Positions 31,146 through 40,622 of a DNA stretch of 64,000 nucleotides are shown here, piece by piece (position 1 is the first letter of the stretch; each line of letters begins with the position of its first letter). The notes under the pieces were generated by a model. The model saw nothing but the letters and a program-made list of their open reading frames with translations. It was not told where the DNA came from and did no database searches. Made by a program: the position numbers and the translations under genes. The stretch is from assembly GCA_963757115.1 (NCBI GenBank), contig CAVWQV010000010.1:1-64000 (forward strand). The letters are read 5' to 3'. This DNA is from CAVWQV01 sp963757115 (lineage in GTDB: Bacteria; Pseudomonadota; Alphaproteobacteria; Acetobacterales; Acetobacteraceae).

Positions 31146-31197
31146 CTCATACCAAAACCCGCTAAGGCTGACTCGCGGGCTTCCCCGACGCGGGGTG

Positions 31198-32316
31198 GAG
31201 CTAATTCAAGGTTGGCGAACCGGGAGTTTCGCCATGCCGATCCGACTTCGCTCGGACTATGACGGGACGCGTGCCCGCCTGGCGGCGCGCGCGAGCAATG
31301 ACGCGAACCAGGTGCGCCGCTTGCTCGCGCTTGCGGCGATCTATGACGGGGCGTCGCGTGCCGAGGCGGCGCAGATCGGCGGCGTGACGCGACAAATCAT
31401 CCGGGACTGGGTGATCAGGTTCAACACGGATGGCCCGAATGGGTTGATCGACCGCAAGGCGCCGGGTCAGCCGTCGCGTCTGGACGAGACGCGTCGGACG
31501 GCGCTGGCGGCAGTGATCGAGAGCGGGCCGATCCCGGCGGTGCACGGCGTCGTACGCTGGCGCATCATCGATCTTTGCCAATGGCTGTGGGACGAGTTTC
31601 GGGTCAGCGTCTCCAAGCAGACGCTCGGCCGCGAACTGCGCGCGATGCGCTATCGCAAGCTGTCGGCACGCCCGCGCCATCATGCTCAGGCTGCTGGCGC
31701 CATCGAGGCGTTCAAAAAAACTTCCCCGAAATGCTGGGCAACATTGCCCGCGAGCAAGGCATCGATGTCGCCGGGATAGACGTCTGGTTCGGTGACGAAG
31801 CTCGCGTCGGCCAGAAGAACAAGATCACGCGCCGTTGGGCGCGGCGCGGCACCCGGCCCTCTGCCCCACGGGATCTCCGCACCGCATCGGCCTACATCTT
31901 CGGTGCGATCTGTCCGGCGCAGGGAACAGCCGTCGGGCTGGTGCTGCCATGGTGCAACACCGAGGCGATGAACCTTCAGCTCGCCGCCATCTCCGCCAAA
32001 GTGGCACCCGGCCGTCACGCCGCGCTGCTGCTCGATCAGGCCGGATGGCATACCACGCCGCAACTCACGATGCCGGCCAACATCAGCATTGTTCCGCTGC
32101 CCGCCAAATGTCCCGAGCTCAACGCGCAGGAGAACGTCTGGCAGTTCCTGCGGGAGAACTGGCTCTCCAACCGGATCTTCACCGGCTACGACAACCTCGT
32201 CGATCACTGCTGCTACGCCTGGAACAAGCTCGTCGAACAGCCCTGGACCGTCATGTCCATCGGGATGCGCGATTGGGCATACCGGTTCTGATTGGCGAGT
32301 CCTGGTATTCCAGCTC
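31198..32316 (+). mobile_element. IS630-type insertion sequence, ends approximate
   Basis: The element surrounds an IS630-type transposase. GAGCTAATTCAAGG at 31198 and the complement of 32303-32316 (GAGCTGGAATACCA) are imperfectly matching and may be the terminal repeats. I could not find the usual TA target duplication, so the ends are tentative. The 47 bases between it and the previous element hold nothing recognisable. Confidence 0.55.
31234..32291 (+). CDS. IS630-family transposase with A7 slippage site
   Basis: An N-terminal winged helix-turn-helix part (RRLLALAAIYDGASRAEAAQ) is read in one frame to 31779; the catalytic part is in the -1 frame. At 31714-31720 seven A residues follow TTC; slipping back one base gives EAFKKNFPEMLGNIAREQG and a 352-residue transposase. 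The DDE residues lie in VWFGDEARVGQKNK, LLLDQAGWH and ELNAQENVWQFLRENW. A -1 slippage on an A run is a known way of expressing IS630-type transposases, so it may be functional. Confidence 0.85.
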
Positions 32317-32493
32317 GCGCACGGGCTCTTCGAGGCGGCGGGTATCCGAGGCGGGACCACCTCATCGTCAGCACGCACGGCTTGCTGGCCGCCTTCGGTC
32401 ATCAGATGCCTCCATCGAAACACCAGGCTTAAAGTCCTCTCCGGGCCAGCATATGCCCGGAAGCGATGAGCAGGGCCCGCGCCCTGTCAGCCT

Positions 32494-33522
32494 TCAGATT
32501 CGAAGATGCGTTTCCAGTCGTTCTTCATGCTGACCACGGTCCAGTTCCGCGATTTGAGCCTCGTCCATCAGCGACTGCGGGAATGTGCCGACTTTCGTGT
32601 CGGGCAGTCCTCCTGCGGGTCCGTAGGCGTATTCGCGCTCCGGATCGTCGTGGTGAACCAGCATCTTCAGTCTTGAACCGTCGTCCGCACCCGTCCATTC
32701 CAGCATTGCGCGGTCGCCGGAGGAATTGCCGAAGGCCGCAATCGGACGCTTGCCGATAAACAGGTCGATGCCGATCGCCTTGCCGTCGTTGTCGTCATTG
32801 AAAAACAGCTTTGGCTCGCGCAGCAGCTCCGCCTTCCCGTTTGCAATGACAAACTTCGTCACGATGCTGGACCCGATCACGTTCTGTGTTGGAATGCCGT
32901 AGACACGCTGACTATAGGCCCGCACAAAATCCTGGCCACCGCCCGTGACGATGTATGTCTCGAACTCGTTGGCCCGCAGGTAGGTAAGGACCTCGATCAT
33001 CGGCTGGTAGACCAACTCGGTGTAGAGCCGATTGAACTTGGGATGCTTCGCCGTCGCCAGCCACTGCGTGGCGATCTCCAAAAAGGCTGACTGGCTCATG
33101 CCGGCATGCGTAGCAAACACGATCTCCGCCCAGTCATGTTCGGAAAAATGCGCCAGCGCCGGTAAATCGTTGGCGAGTACTGTTTTGAAAGGTTCCAGCG
33201 AATTCCACTCCGGGTGCTCTGGCGCCATAACGTGCACCCGGTCCAGTGCGAACATGGCCTGGGTGTAGAGCGGATGCTCCACCCAGAGCGTCCCGTCCTG
33301 ATCGAACGTGGCAATACGGTCCGCCGGCTCCACATACTGTGAGCTGGTCCGGTCTGTTTTGGCGTGCACGAACTCGATAATCGCCTGCTTCGCGGCCCCT
33401 TCGTTCCAGGACGACAGAGGCGCTCCGGTCTGGGCTTGCGCGGCAGTGGTGGCAAGGGCCGGCAGCGCTGCTAACGAAACGAGCAGGAGACGTCGGCTTG
33501 GGTCTTCATCGAAGGGTGACAT
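32494..33522 (-). CDS. Exported HAD-superfamily phosphatase
   Basis: The 342-residue protein has HAD motif I IATFDQDGTLWVEHP, motif II region YIVTGGGQDFV, and motif III/IV region PIAAFGNSSGDRAMLEW. The N-terminus contains SRRLLLVSLAALPALATTAAQAQ, a twin-arginine-like signal, so it probably acts in the periplasm. Start ATG 33522 has GGAGATG 4 bases upstream. In its neighbourhood are sulfatase-related genes; its substrate is unknown. About 200 bases on each side hold no other gene. Confidence 0.85.
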   Translation of the reverse strand: MSPFDEDPSRRLLLVSLAALPALATTAAQAQTGAPLSSWNEGAAKQAIIEFVHAKTDRTSSQYVEPADRIATFDQDGTLWVEHPLYTQAMFALDRVHVMAPEHPEWNSLEPFKTVLANDLPALAHFSEHDWAEIVFATHAGMSQSAFLEIATQWLATAKHPKFNRLYTELVYQPMIEVLTYLRANEFETYIVTGGGQDFVRAYSQRVYGIPTQNVIGSSIVTKFVIANGKAELLREPKLFFNDDNDGKAIGIDLFIGKRPIAAFGNSSGDRAMLEWTGADDGSRLKMLVHHDDPEREYAYGPAGGLPDTKVGTFPQSLMDEAQIAELDRGQHEERLETHLRI

Positions 33523-33728
33523 AATCATCTCCATTTCCGGGCGCGAGCGGTAGCCGACGCCTGCGCATAACTCTGAGGAGCCGAGAGGAGAATTGTCGCA
33601 AGCGACAAGCCTCCCACGACGGCGCCGCAGCATGTCGCTGCCAGGCATCGGTCACTGTGTCTAGCTTGTCGCCGAAAATCGGCCCCGCGATCTGCCTAGC
33701 TCCAACCTCCTTGCTACAAGCAGTTGCG

Positions 33729-34269
33729 TTAGCCGGCGTCGGCGAGAGTGATGTCCACACGCCGGTTCTGGGCTCGCCCTTGTGCCGTATCATTTGACCC
33801 AACCGGATCGGCGTCCCCGAACCCGTGGGCCGCGACAAGATTGGGGTTTACGCCTTGCGAGATCATGAACTTCATGACGTCGTCGGCTCGCCTCTGCGAC
33901 AGGACGGTATTGGTGGTGATACCCTGGCGAGCCAACTCCGGACCGATCGGTGTGTTGTCCGTGTATCCATTCACGTTTATTTTGGTCGTCTGATGCTGGG
34001 CCAGGATCGCGGCAACCTTGGTGATCGGTACTTTGCGCTTGGGGCGACATCTGGGAGCCGCCCGAGGGGAACAGCAGATCGTTGTTCACCGAAACTATAA
34101 CGGCATTCTGCAACCGTTTGATTTGCGCCCCGTCAGAGGATACCGACTGGCTGAGCTGCTGGTATTCCTGGTCGAGGGTGTCGTACTTGTGCTGCGACAC
34201 ACAAGCGCCCACCAAGCCGGCAAGCAAGACCGAACTCAGCAGGCCAACCCGCGTCATTAGATGAGTCAT
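33729..34269 (-). CDS. OmpA/MotB-domain lipoprotein (one-base frameshift)
   Basis: A 179-residue protein: MTHLMTRVGLLSSVLLAGLVGAC is a lipoprotein signal with the lipobox Cys, a short coiled segment follows (KYDTLDQEYQQLSQSVSSDG), and the OmpA-like peptidoglycan-binding domain ends it (VNGYTDNTPIG, QRRADDVMKFMISQGV, NRRVDITLADAG). Removing one base near 34025 joins SPQAQST to ITKVAAILAQHQTTKIN. A ribosome site AAAGGA lies 8 bases before ATG 34269. A TGCC-N6-GGATA box lies about 120 bases upstream. Confidence 0.85.
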
Positions 34270-34386
34270 GGCACGTTTCCTTTCGATATGAAGAGAAGGC
34301 CACCGCCGTCCCCGACAGATTGCTCCGAACGATCCCTTGCCTCTGGGATACCAGGCGGGGCGACTCTGGTTCCGGGGTGGAAACGT

Positions 34387-34405
34387 GACTATCCAAAATT
34401 GGCAC
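34387..34405 (-). promoter_or_regulatory. Candidate AraC/XylS-type box upstream of OmpA-like gene
   Basis: On the - strand this reads GTGCCAATTTTGGATAGTC, an exact TGCC-N6-GGATA. It sits about 118 bases before the OmpA-like start and just after the 3' end of the next outer-membrane gene. Confidence 0.5.
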
Positions 34406-34426
34406 GTCACCCCCAAAATGCCCGGA

Positions 34427-35265
34427 TCAGAACCGTACGCCGAACCCCAGGACGGGGCCGTAAGCGGTGATGTCGAGGGAGCGCTCGAACACGCCCGAGC
34501 CGTTGGCGCGACTGTTCGACTGAAGCGCGCGGATGCCGCCGGTGACGTCCAGCCATCGAGTGATCGAGTAGGAGACCAGCGCGGACGCACCCCAGCCCCA
34601 TGCACCGCCATCGACGCCGAAGCCTTCCGCCATCGCCGCAAGCTCGAAACGCCATTTGGCCCAGGGATAGAAGCTCGCGCGAAAGCCAAGCCAGGGCTGA
34701 ACGAAGCTGCGGCTGACGCTGGCGCCCGAGAGGGGCGACTCCTCGATCTTAGCGGACGTGTCCCAACTCAACACGGAAAACCCGGCGCGCGCGTCGATGG
34801 TGATGGGTACACCACCGGCCGCGCCGGAATAGACCTGGTAACCGAGCCCGGGTGCCACGCTAGTGAGTGTGACCGTATTCTTCAGCGTGCCGCCGGGACC
34901 AGATGGATCGGCCTGGAAGTTGGTCTTGTGGAAGGCGTCGATCCACTGGAAATCAAGTTCGGTCGACCACGGACCGTAGCGCAAAAGACCGTACCCGACC
35001 ACGGCGCCGTGAAGCGAATGCGCTAGATCAGCGATGCTGGGCGGCCCCGTGTCGAAGTTGACGTCCTTGCCTCTGACGCCCCCGCCCAGGCGTGCGGTCC
35101 CGCTCGTTGCTGGTAGCCATAGATAGGGGGTGAGTTCCACCTGCACACGATAGGCGCCGTCTGCCGCGTAGCCATCCCGTGCCGAAAATTGCGCCAGCGC
35201 TGGCGAGGTGGGGAGAACGGAGGCGAGACCGGCCGCGGCTGCAACCGCCAAGGTGCGATCTGATA
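34427..35265 (-). CDS. Outer-membrane beta-barrel protein (start uncertain)
   Basis: The mature part begins near AQFSARDGYAADGAYRVQVELTPYLWLPAT and ends in ITAYGPVLGFGVRF, a terminal Phe as in outer-membrane proteins. It is a paralogue of the barrel at 50748-51611 (shared PYLWLPATS, LLRYGPWS, FVQPWLGFRA, GVDGG..GWGAS). The signal peptide AVAAAAGLASVLPTSPALAQ is visible, but no ATG or GTG lies just before it; the open frame runs back to 35653. A lost start caused by a frame error is likely. The coordinate given is the approximate start of the signal region. Confidence 0.75.
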
Positions 35266-35531
35266 TTAATGTACGGCCTGACTGGCAAATCCTGCCACGC
35301 CCCCGCCGGAACGAAACGGAAACGGATTGGTCGGCTATCCAGGCTATCCATTTGAGTTCCAGTATCGCCTCCCGCGAAATCCTTCGAGCAGCCGGGCTGG
35401 TCGACCACCAAAACGAACTGCCAGAGCAGAGGTCGAGGGCTAGGTCCCGGTGCTGGCGTGCTTCTGCCAGTCCACAAGCAAGGTAGGCTACATGGTCTGA
35501 CATCGTTGTGCCACGGCAGCGCCGGGTGCGG

Positions 35532-35550
35532 GCTATCCACTTCTGGCAAG
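35532..35550 (-). promoter_or_regulatory. Candidate AraC/XylS-type box upstream of barrel gene
   Basis: On the - strand this reads CTTGCCAGAAGTGGATAGC, an exact TGCC-N6-GGATA, about 270 bases before the outer-membrane barrel on the same strand. It supports a gene start well downstream of the longest open frame. Confidence 0.45.
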
Positions 35551-35856
35551 AGGAGTTAAGCCTTGATCCGCAGGCGGAATTTGTTAGATCTCGGCCGATG
35601 GGAATGGACGAGACACCGAACTGTAGCCCGGGCTGCAAGTGGCGCCTTGTCATATTGTGAGATGGCGACGTCGGCTTTGGTCGGTCGCCGCATTGCTGTC
35701 ATCCTGCGCGCTCACGTTCAAAGGCGTGGCGAGCCGGGCGCCGGCCAGTTCGTGTTCTCCTCTTCCGTCGGTGCCTCCTACCATCTAGACCGCCATGCGA
35801 GTTCAATGGGTGCCATTGCGTTTGCGGCGTTGGCATCCGGTGAGGGAGAAGGCGCC

Positions 35857-36441
35857 ATGCAACGGGAAACAGCTGGAACGAGCGGGAAGGCGGCGGCTGC
35901 TTCCGGCAGCGTAGATCGTAAGCCGGGACTGAAGGCTCGCGCGATCGATGAGGGCAAAAAGGCCTTGGTCATCACAGCGTATTTGTGGGTGCTGTTCGTG
36001 GTGCTCGATCTGCACAAAGAGGCGGTTCTCGCGCAGAACCACATCGACCTCGTCGGACAGGGGTTCGCCATCGTCAATGCGCTGGTGCTTGCGAAAGTCA
36101 TCCTCATCGCGGACGGCTTCAAGTTGGGACGACGCTTCGAGGATAGGCCTCTCCTCTACTCGGTTCTGTATGCTTCTTTGCTGTTTTCAGCGCTGCTGAT
36201 CGCCTTTCACATCGTGGAAAGCGGTCTCACCGCCACTTTCCGCGGCCGCGCCTTCCGCGATGGCCTTGCCGATCTCGGCGCGGGAAACTTGCAGGGCGTT
36301 CTCTCTTATGCTGCGATCGCTTTTGTCGCGCTCATTCCGTTCTTCCTCTTCCGCGGGATCGCGCGCGTAATTGGCGAGGATCGCCTCTGGGCTTTGGTGT
36401 TAACCGAATTGCGTGGCGAGGATGCAGCGGCACCCGAGTAA
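35857..36441 (+). CDS. Integral membrane protein of unknown function
   Basis: A 194-residue protein with a polar N-terminus of about 40 residues, then four hydrophobic segments starting with VITAYLWVLFVVLDLHKEAVL and ending with AAIAFVALIPFFLFRGI. The ATG at 35857 follows GGGAGAAGG; longer open starts upstream have no hydrophobic or conserved pattern. I recognise no named domain. It lies upstream of the sulfatase-maturation genes on the same strand. The 247 bases after it are without a gene. Confidence 0.75.
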   Translation: MQRETAGTSGKAAAASGSVDRKPGLKARAIDEGKKALVITAYLWVLFVVLDLHKEAVLAQNHIDLVGQGFAIVNALVLAKVILIADGFKLGRRFEDRPLLYSVLYASLLFSALLIAFHIVESGLTATFRGRAFRDGLADLGAGNLQGVLSYAAIAFVALIPFFLFRGIARVIGEDRLWALVLTELRGEDAAAPE

Positions 36442-36688
36442 AGGAGGCGAGGCTTTCGCGAGACCGCGGTCGCCCGGCCGCGCGCGATGTCGATCGGGTC
36501 GGTTACGCAGGGGGGCGAGTGCCGAGTGCCGGTGAGGCCCTCCTACAGCGGTCGGCGGAGCTCTTTGCGACTTGGCGGACGCGTTCTCCGGACGCAACAT
36601 CGGCGCTTGAGCGTATGGCCAGACCGTTGCGATACGCAATCGCGGTCAGTCGTTGTCGAAGGGTTCGCCTCGTCCCGGAGGCAGTCCG

Positions 36689-37669
36689 ATGATCTCCGGG
36701 AAGCCGCGCCGAGCTTTTGGCCGTCGCAGCGCCGGACACGGCAGCTCCGAAGCTGAAATGGTGTCACTTTCCGGCGGCACGTTCGTGATGGGGTCGGACC
36801 GGCACTATCCGGAGGAAGCGCCGAGTCACCTCGTGACCGTCGGCCCGTTCCGGATCGATCGCACGCCGGTGACCAATCGCCAGTTCCGCGCCTTCGTCGA
36901 GGCGACCGGCTACGTGACGGTCGCGGAGATCGCGCCGGACCCGACTGACTATCCCGGGGCTCTACCGGAAATGCTGAAGCCCGGCTCGCTCGTGTTCAAG
37001 CCGCCGCCGCATGAGGTGGACCTTCGCGACTGGTCGCAATGGTGGCGCTTCCAGTTCGGGGCGAACTGGCGGCGTCCCTATGGCCCGGGCCACGCCATAT
37101 CGCAGTTCGGCAATCATCCGGTCGTGCACATCGCCTACAAGGACGCGGAAGCGTACGCAGCATGGGCGGGTAAGGAACTGCCGACCGAGGCGGAGTGGGA
37201 GTTCGCGGCGCGGGGCGGACTGGAGGCCGCGGAATTCGCTGGGGCGACCAATTCACGCCGGGCGGGCGGCATCTGGCGAACACGTGGCAGGGCGCGTTCC
37301 CGCACGAGAATCTCGTCACGGATGGTCATGCGCGGACCTCGCCCGTCGGCGCCTTTCCCCCCAACGGCTACGGCCTGTTCGATATTATCGGCAATGTGTG
37401 GGAGTGGACCACTGACTGGTTTTCGGCTCGCCATGCGACAAAACCGGCCTCCCCGTGCTGCATCCCGTCAAATCCGCGCGGCGGACCAAAGGCCGGCAGC
37501 TATGACGGATGCGAGAACGGGGCGCACATCCCGCGCAAGGTCGTCAAGGGCGGCTCGCATCTATGCGCGCCCAATTACTGCCAGCGCTATCGACCGGCGG
37601 CGCGCCACGCGCAGCCGATCGACACGGGCATGAGTTCATGTCGGCTTTCGCTGCGTGGCCAGGCCGTGA
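36689..37669 (+). CDS. Formylglycine-generating (sulfatase-modifying) enzyme, two frameshifts
   Basis: Oxidises the active-site cysteine of sulfatases to formylglycine in the cytoplasm. Family landmarks: MVSLSGGTFVMGSD, IDRTPVTNRQFRAFVEATGY, LPTEAEWEFAARGGL, NGYGLFDIIGNVWEWTTDW, and the catalytic cysteines in KGGSHLCAPNYCQRYRPAAR. ATG 36689 has GGAGG 7 bases upstream. The frame changes near 37241 (one base missing) and near 37636 (one extra T); with both corrected the protein ends in HVGFRCVARP after 326 residues. The stop overlaps the next start. Confidence 0.88.
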
Positions 37670-38092
37670 GCGATCGTGCCCGGTTCGAGGTCAGGACGAC
37701 GGCGGACAGCCATATGGCCTGGGTTCGGACCCGGCTCGCTCTGGAACGCACGATGATGGCGTGGGTGCGCACCGCGATCTCGCTGATCGGGTTTGGGTTC
37801 GTGATCGTGCAGTTCTTCGATCGGCTTCGGCACGAACCGGGAGCGGGCTGCCGCGCTGCTGCCCGAGGCGCCCAAATATCTCGGAATGTCGCTGATCGCG
37901 TGTGGGATCCTGGCGCTCCTCGTCGCGATCTGGCAATATAGGTGGACCGTACGCTATTTTTGGAGCGAAACCTTTGCGCCCGTCGCCGGCATGACGGAAC
38001 AAGGCCGGCACTCGCCCGTCCTCGCCATCGCAGTCTTGCTCGTCCTCATCGGCGCTTTCGCCTTGGCCGCCGTCTCACTCCGCCTCGTCTAG
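37666..38092 (+). CDS. DUF202 (YidH-type) membrane protein, one-base frameshift
   Basis: A small inner-membrane protein with three hydrophobic segments. The GTG at 37666 overlaps the previous stop (GTGA) and gives the typical beginning VSDRARFEVRTTADSHMAWV followed by RTRLALERTMMAWVRTAISLIGFGF. One extra C near 37824 shifts the frame; after correction it continues as RERAAALLPEAPKYLGMSL to 141 residues. The function of DUF202 proteins is unknown. The arylsulfatase gene follows 28 bases later, so the three genes probably form one transcript. Confidence 0.82.
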
Positions 38093-38120
38093 TCACCCAT
38101 GCAGATCACAGGAGATCGAA

Positions 38121-39614
38121 ATGGCTAACGGCAAGAAGCCAAACATCCTCATTCTGTGGGGCGACGACATCGGGTGGTGGAACATCAGCTACAACAGCCG
38201 CGGGCAGATGGGGTATCGCACGCCCAATATCGACCGGATCGGCCACGAAGGCGCGACCTTCACAGACTATTACGGTCAGCAGAGCTGCACCGCCGGACGG
38301 GCGGCCTTCATCACTGGCCAGAACCCGATCCGCCCCGGCCTGACAAAGGTAGGAATGCCCGGAGCAGATGTGGGGCTCCACGCGGAAGACCCAACGATTG
38401 CGGAGCTCTTGAAACCGCTTGGTTACGCGACCGGGCAGTTCGGAAAGAACCATCTCGGCGACAAGGACGCGTTCCTGCCGACCATGCACGGCTTCGACGA
38501 GTTCTTTGGCAACCTCTACCACCTGAACGCCGAGGAAGAACCAGAAGATCCGGACTACCCGAAAGACGAGGCGTTCCGGAAGCGGTTTGGGCCGAGAGGC
38601 GTCCTGCATACCTGGTCCGACGGCAAAGGCGGACAGAAGGTCGAGGACACGGGGCCGCTCAACAAGAAGCGGATGGAGACGATCGACGAGGAGATCACCG
38701 AGCACGCCCTTGGCTTTATCGACCGGTGTCACCAGGACGGGAAGCCATTCTTTCTCTGGTACAATACAACGGCGATGCACTTCCGGACCCATGTGGCGCA
38801 GAAACACAGGGGCAAGAGCGGACAGGGCGACTACAACGACGTGATGGTTGCGCACGACGAGAATATCGGGCGGATGCTCACAAAACTCGACGAGCTGGGC
38901 ATCGCGGACGACACCATCGTCATGTATTCGACGGACAACGGCCCACATTATAACAGCTGGCCGGATGCCGGAATCACGCCGTATCGCAGCGAAAAGAATA
39001 CCAACTGGGAGGGCGGCTGGCGGGTGCCGATCTTCGTGCGGTGGCCGGGCCAGATCAAACCCGGGACGGTCCTCAACGACATCGGCTCACACCAGGACTG
39101 GCTGCCCACGCTGCTCGCCGCCGCCGGCGAGCCCGACATCGCTGCGAAGCTTCTTGAAGGTCACAAGGCGGGCGAAAAGACCTTCCGCGTGCATATCGAC
39201 GGCTACAACCTCCTTCCATATCTCACGGGAGACGCGAAGGAGAGTCCGCGAAAGTTCTTCTTCTATGTCAGCGACGACGGGGACATCCTGGCCATTCGCT
39301 TGGGCGACTGGAAACTCGTGCTGATGGAGCAGCGAGCCAAGCAGCTCATGTGCTGGTTCGAGCCTTTCGTTAAGCTGCGTGCGCCGAAGATGTTCAATCT
39401 CCGGCGGGATCCGTTCGAACGGGCGGACGAGAACTCGAACACGTACTGGGACTGGGTCATCACGCACGTGTATCTAGTGTATGGCATGCAGGCGATCGTC
39501 GCCGGGCAGATCGAGAACTTTAAGAAGTTCCCGCCCCGGCAGAAGCCTGCCGCATTCAACCTCGACGAGGTGCTCCGGCACCTTCAGGAATCAGGCGGAA
39601 GCGGGAATAGATAA
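38121..39614 (+). CDS. Arylsulfatase without signal peptide
   Basis: Hydrolyses sulfate esters. The 497-residue protein has the metal-binding start KPNILILWGDDIGWW, the modification motif C56-T-A-G-R60 within QQSCTAGRAAF (CxAxR type I), the metal ligands STDNGPHYN and the catalytic Lys region EKNTNWEGGWRVP. No signal peptide is seen: it begins MANGKKPN. It lies directly after the formylglycine-generating enzyme and DUF202 genes, which fits joint expression. Its close relative at 53067-54690 carries a signal peptide. Confidence 0.93.
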   Translation: MANGKKPNILILWGDDIGWWNISYNSRGQMGYRTPNIDRIGHEGATFTDYYGQQSCTAGRAAFITGQNPIRPGLTKVGMPGADVGLHAEDPTIAELLKPLGYATGQFGKNHLGDKDAFLPTMHGFDEFFGNLYHLNAEEEPEDPDYPKDEAFRKRFGPRGVLHTWSDGKGGQKVEDTGPLNKKRMETIDEEITEHALGFIDRCHQDGKPFFLWYNTTAMHFRTHVAQKHRGKSGQGDYNDVMVAHDENIGRMLTKLDELGIADDTIVMYSTDNGPHYNSWPDAGITPYRSEKNTNWEGGWRVPIFVRWPGQIKPGTVLNDIGSHQDWLPTLLAAAGEPDIAAKLLEGHKAGEKTFRVHIDGYNLLPYLTGDAKESPRKFFFYVSDDGDILAIRLGDWKLVLMEQRAKQLMCWFEPFVKLRAPKMFNLRRDPFERADENSNTYWDWVITHVYLVYGMQAIVAGQIENFKKFPPRQKPAAFNLDEVLRHLQESGGSGNR

Positions 39615-40050
39615 CGGGGCGGCGGCGCGCGGGGCCGGCCGCGAACGCCCGCGGCGGGATGGTTTTCTGGCTCACACGGGCGATGGTCGGACGCGAGCGC
39701 CGGCGTGGCTAAAGCCCGACGAGAAGTCCGATCACCTCGCCCGCACTGGTCACCACGGTTGACCGGGCTATAGTTCGTTTGCGGGCCTGAGATGGGCTTA
39801 GGGCGGCCCTTGCCAAAATTGGATAGCTCTCGCGAGCCCCGGCAATAAGCTGGACCTGAGTTGAAAGAGAATGCCACTGGCGCTGCTGAGTGACTGGCCC
39901 GGCGGGAGATGGGCGACTTGGGGTGCGGCCGAGCAGTAGCCCCGCTCCGGCCAGTGAGCGAGGAAAACGCGATGCCGACGGAGTGAACCGCAGACCGCGG
40001 AGCACTCTGAGCAGAGACAGCTCCTCTGGTGCAGGCAAAGGAGTAGGGCG
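39615..40050. other. Intergenic segment of 436 bases
   Basis: No reading frame with recognisable coding content is seen on either strand. It contains a TGCC-N6-GGATA box at 39810-39826 and the ribosome site of the next gene. No hairpin with a T-run was found after the arylsulfatase stop. Confidence 0.6.
39810..39826 (+). promoter_or_regulatory. Candidate AraC/XylS-type box
   Basis: Reads TTGCCAAAATTGGATAG, an exact TGCC-N6-GGATA, about 225 bases before the exported-protein gene at 40051. Confidence 0.5.
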
Positions 40051-40500
40051 ATGCGGCGACGATATGAGGTGCAGGCCGGTTTTGTCTTCCTGCTTTCCTT
40101 CACGGTTCCGACCCTTTGCAGCGCTCAGGGCATCGCCGGTTCCATCGATCCACTCGGGGCGCCGACGGGCTCATTCGTTCTTTTCTCGGGCGGGGTTAAC
40201 GCGTTCGGGTCGGGATGGGGTCAGGGCACACTGACGTTCCAGGGCCAAACGTTCAAATTCACCGCCGACGGAATAAGGCCGGTCGGGCCGACAAAGTCGA
40301 CCGATTTGGCTGAGGGTGAAGTCTACAATCTGCAGTCGATCAGCGACTTTCCCGGTTTCTTCTCGACCATGGACGGCTCGCGGGGCGGGTCGAACTACTT
40401 ACAAAACGAGCATTACGTGACAATCCATATCACGAAGAGCAGAAACGGGGTGATGTTCCGAACGATGGACCAGCCTGTGCACGTCGAACTGCCGAATTGA
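40051..40500 (+). CDS. Exported protein of unknown function, paralogue of 47740-48219
   Basis: A 149-residue protein with a signal peptide (MRRRYEVQAGFVFLLSFTV, cut near CSAQ) and a ribosome site AAAGGAG. The mature region shares a pattern with the lipoprotein at 47740-48219: GxGTLTF.G..FKF, then GEVYNL.S...FPG, then L.NE..V..H....GVM. The VYNL segment also recalls DUF1134/EipA envelope proteins, but this is only a visual impression. No function is assigned. Confidence 0.75.
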   Translation: MRRRYEVQAGFVFLLSFTVPTLCSAQGIAGSIDPLGAPTGSFVLFSGGVNAFGSGWGQGTLTFQGQTFKFTADGIRPVGPTKSTDLAEGEVYNLQSISDFPGFFSTMDGSRGGSNYLQNEHYVTIHITKSRNGVMFRTMDQPVHVELPN

Positions 40501-40622
40501 TCGCGATCAAGTTGCCTCGGAGTAGGCGGCCTACCCGGATACTCCAGGAGACTTGCGACGCGACCCTTTCAGCCGTTCCGAAGTGCCGGAGTTGAGCGGG
40601 GCGGCTGCCAGGCGATGATCCG

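Noticed and set aside
34387..34405. Sigma-54 promoter reading of the box
   Set aside because: The complementary strand has TTGGCAC-like letters, but the GG and GC pair at the required distance is not conserved among the sites.
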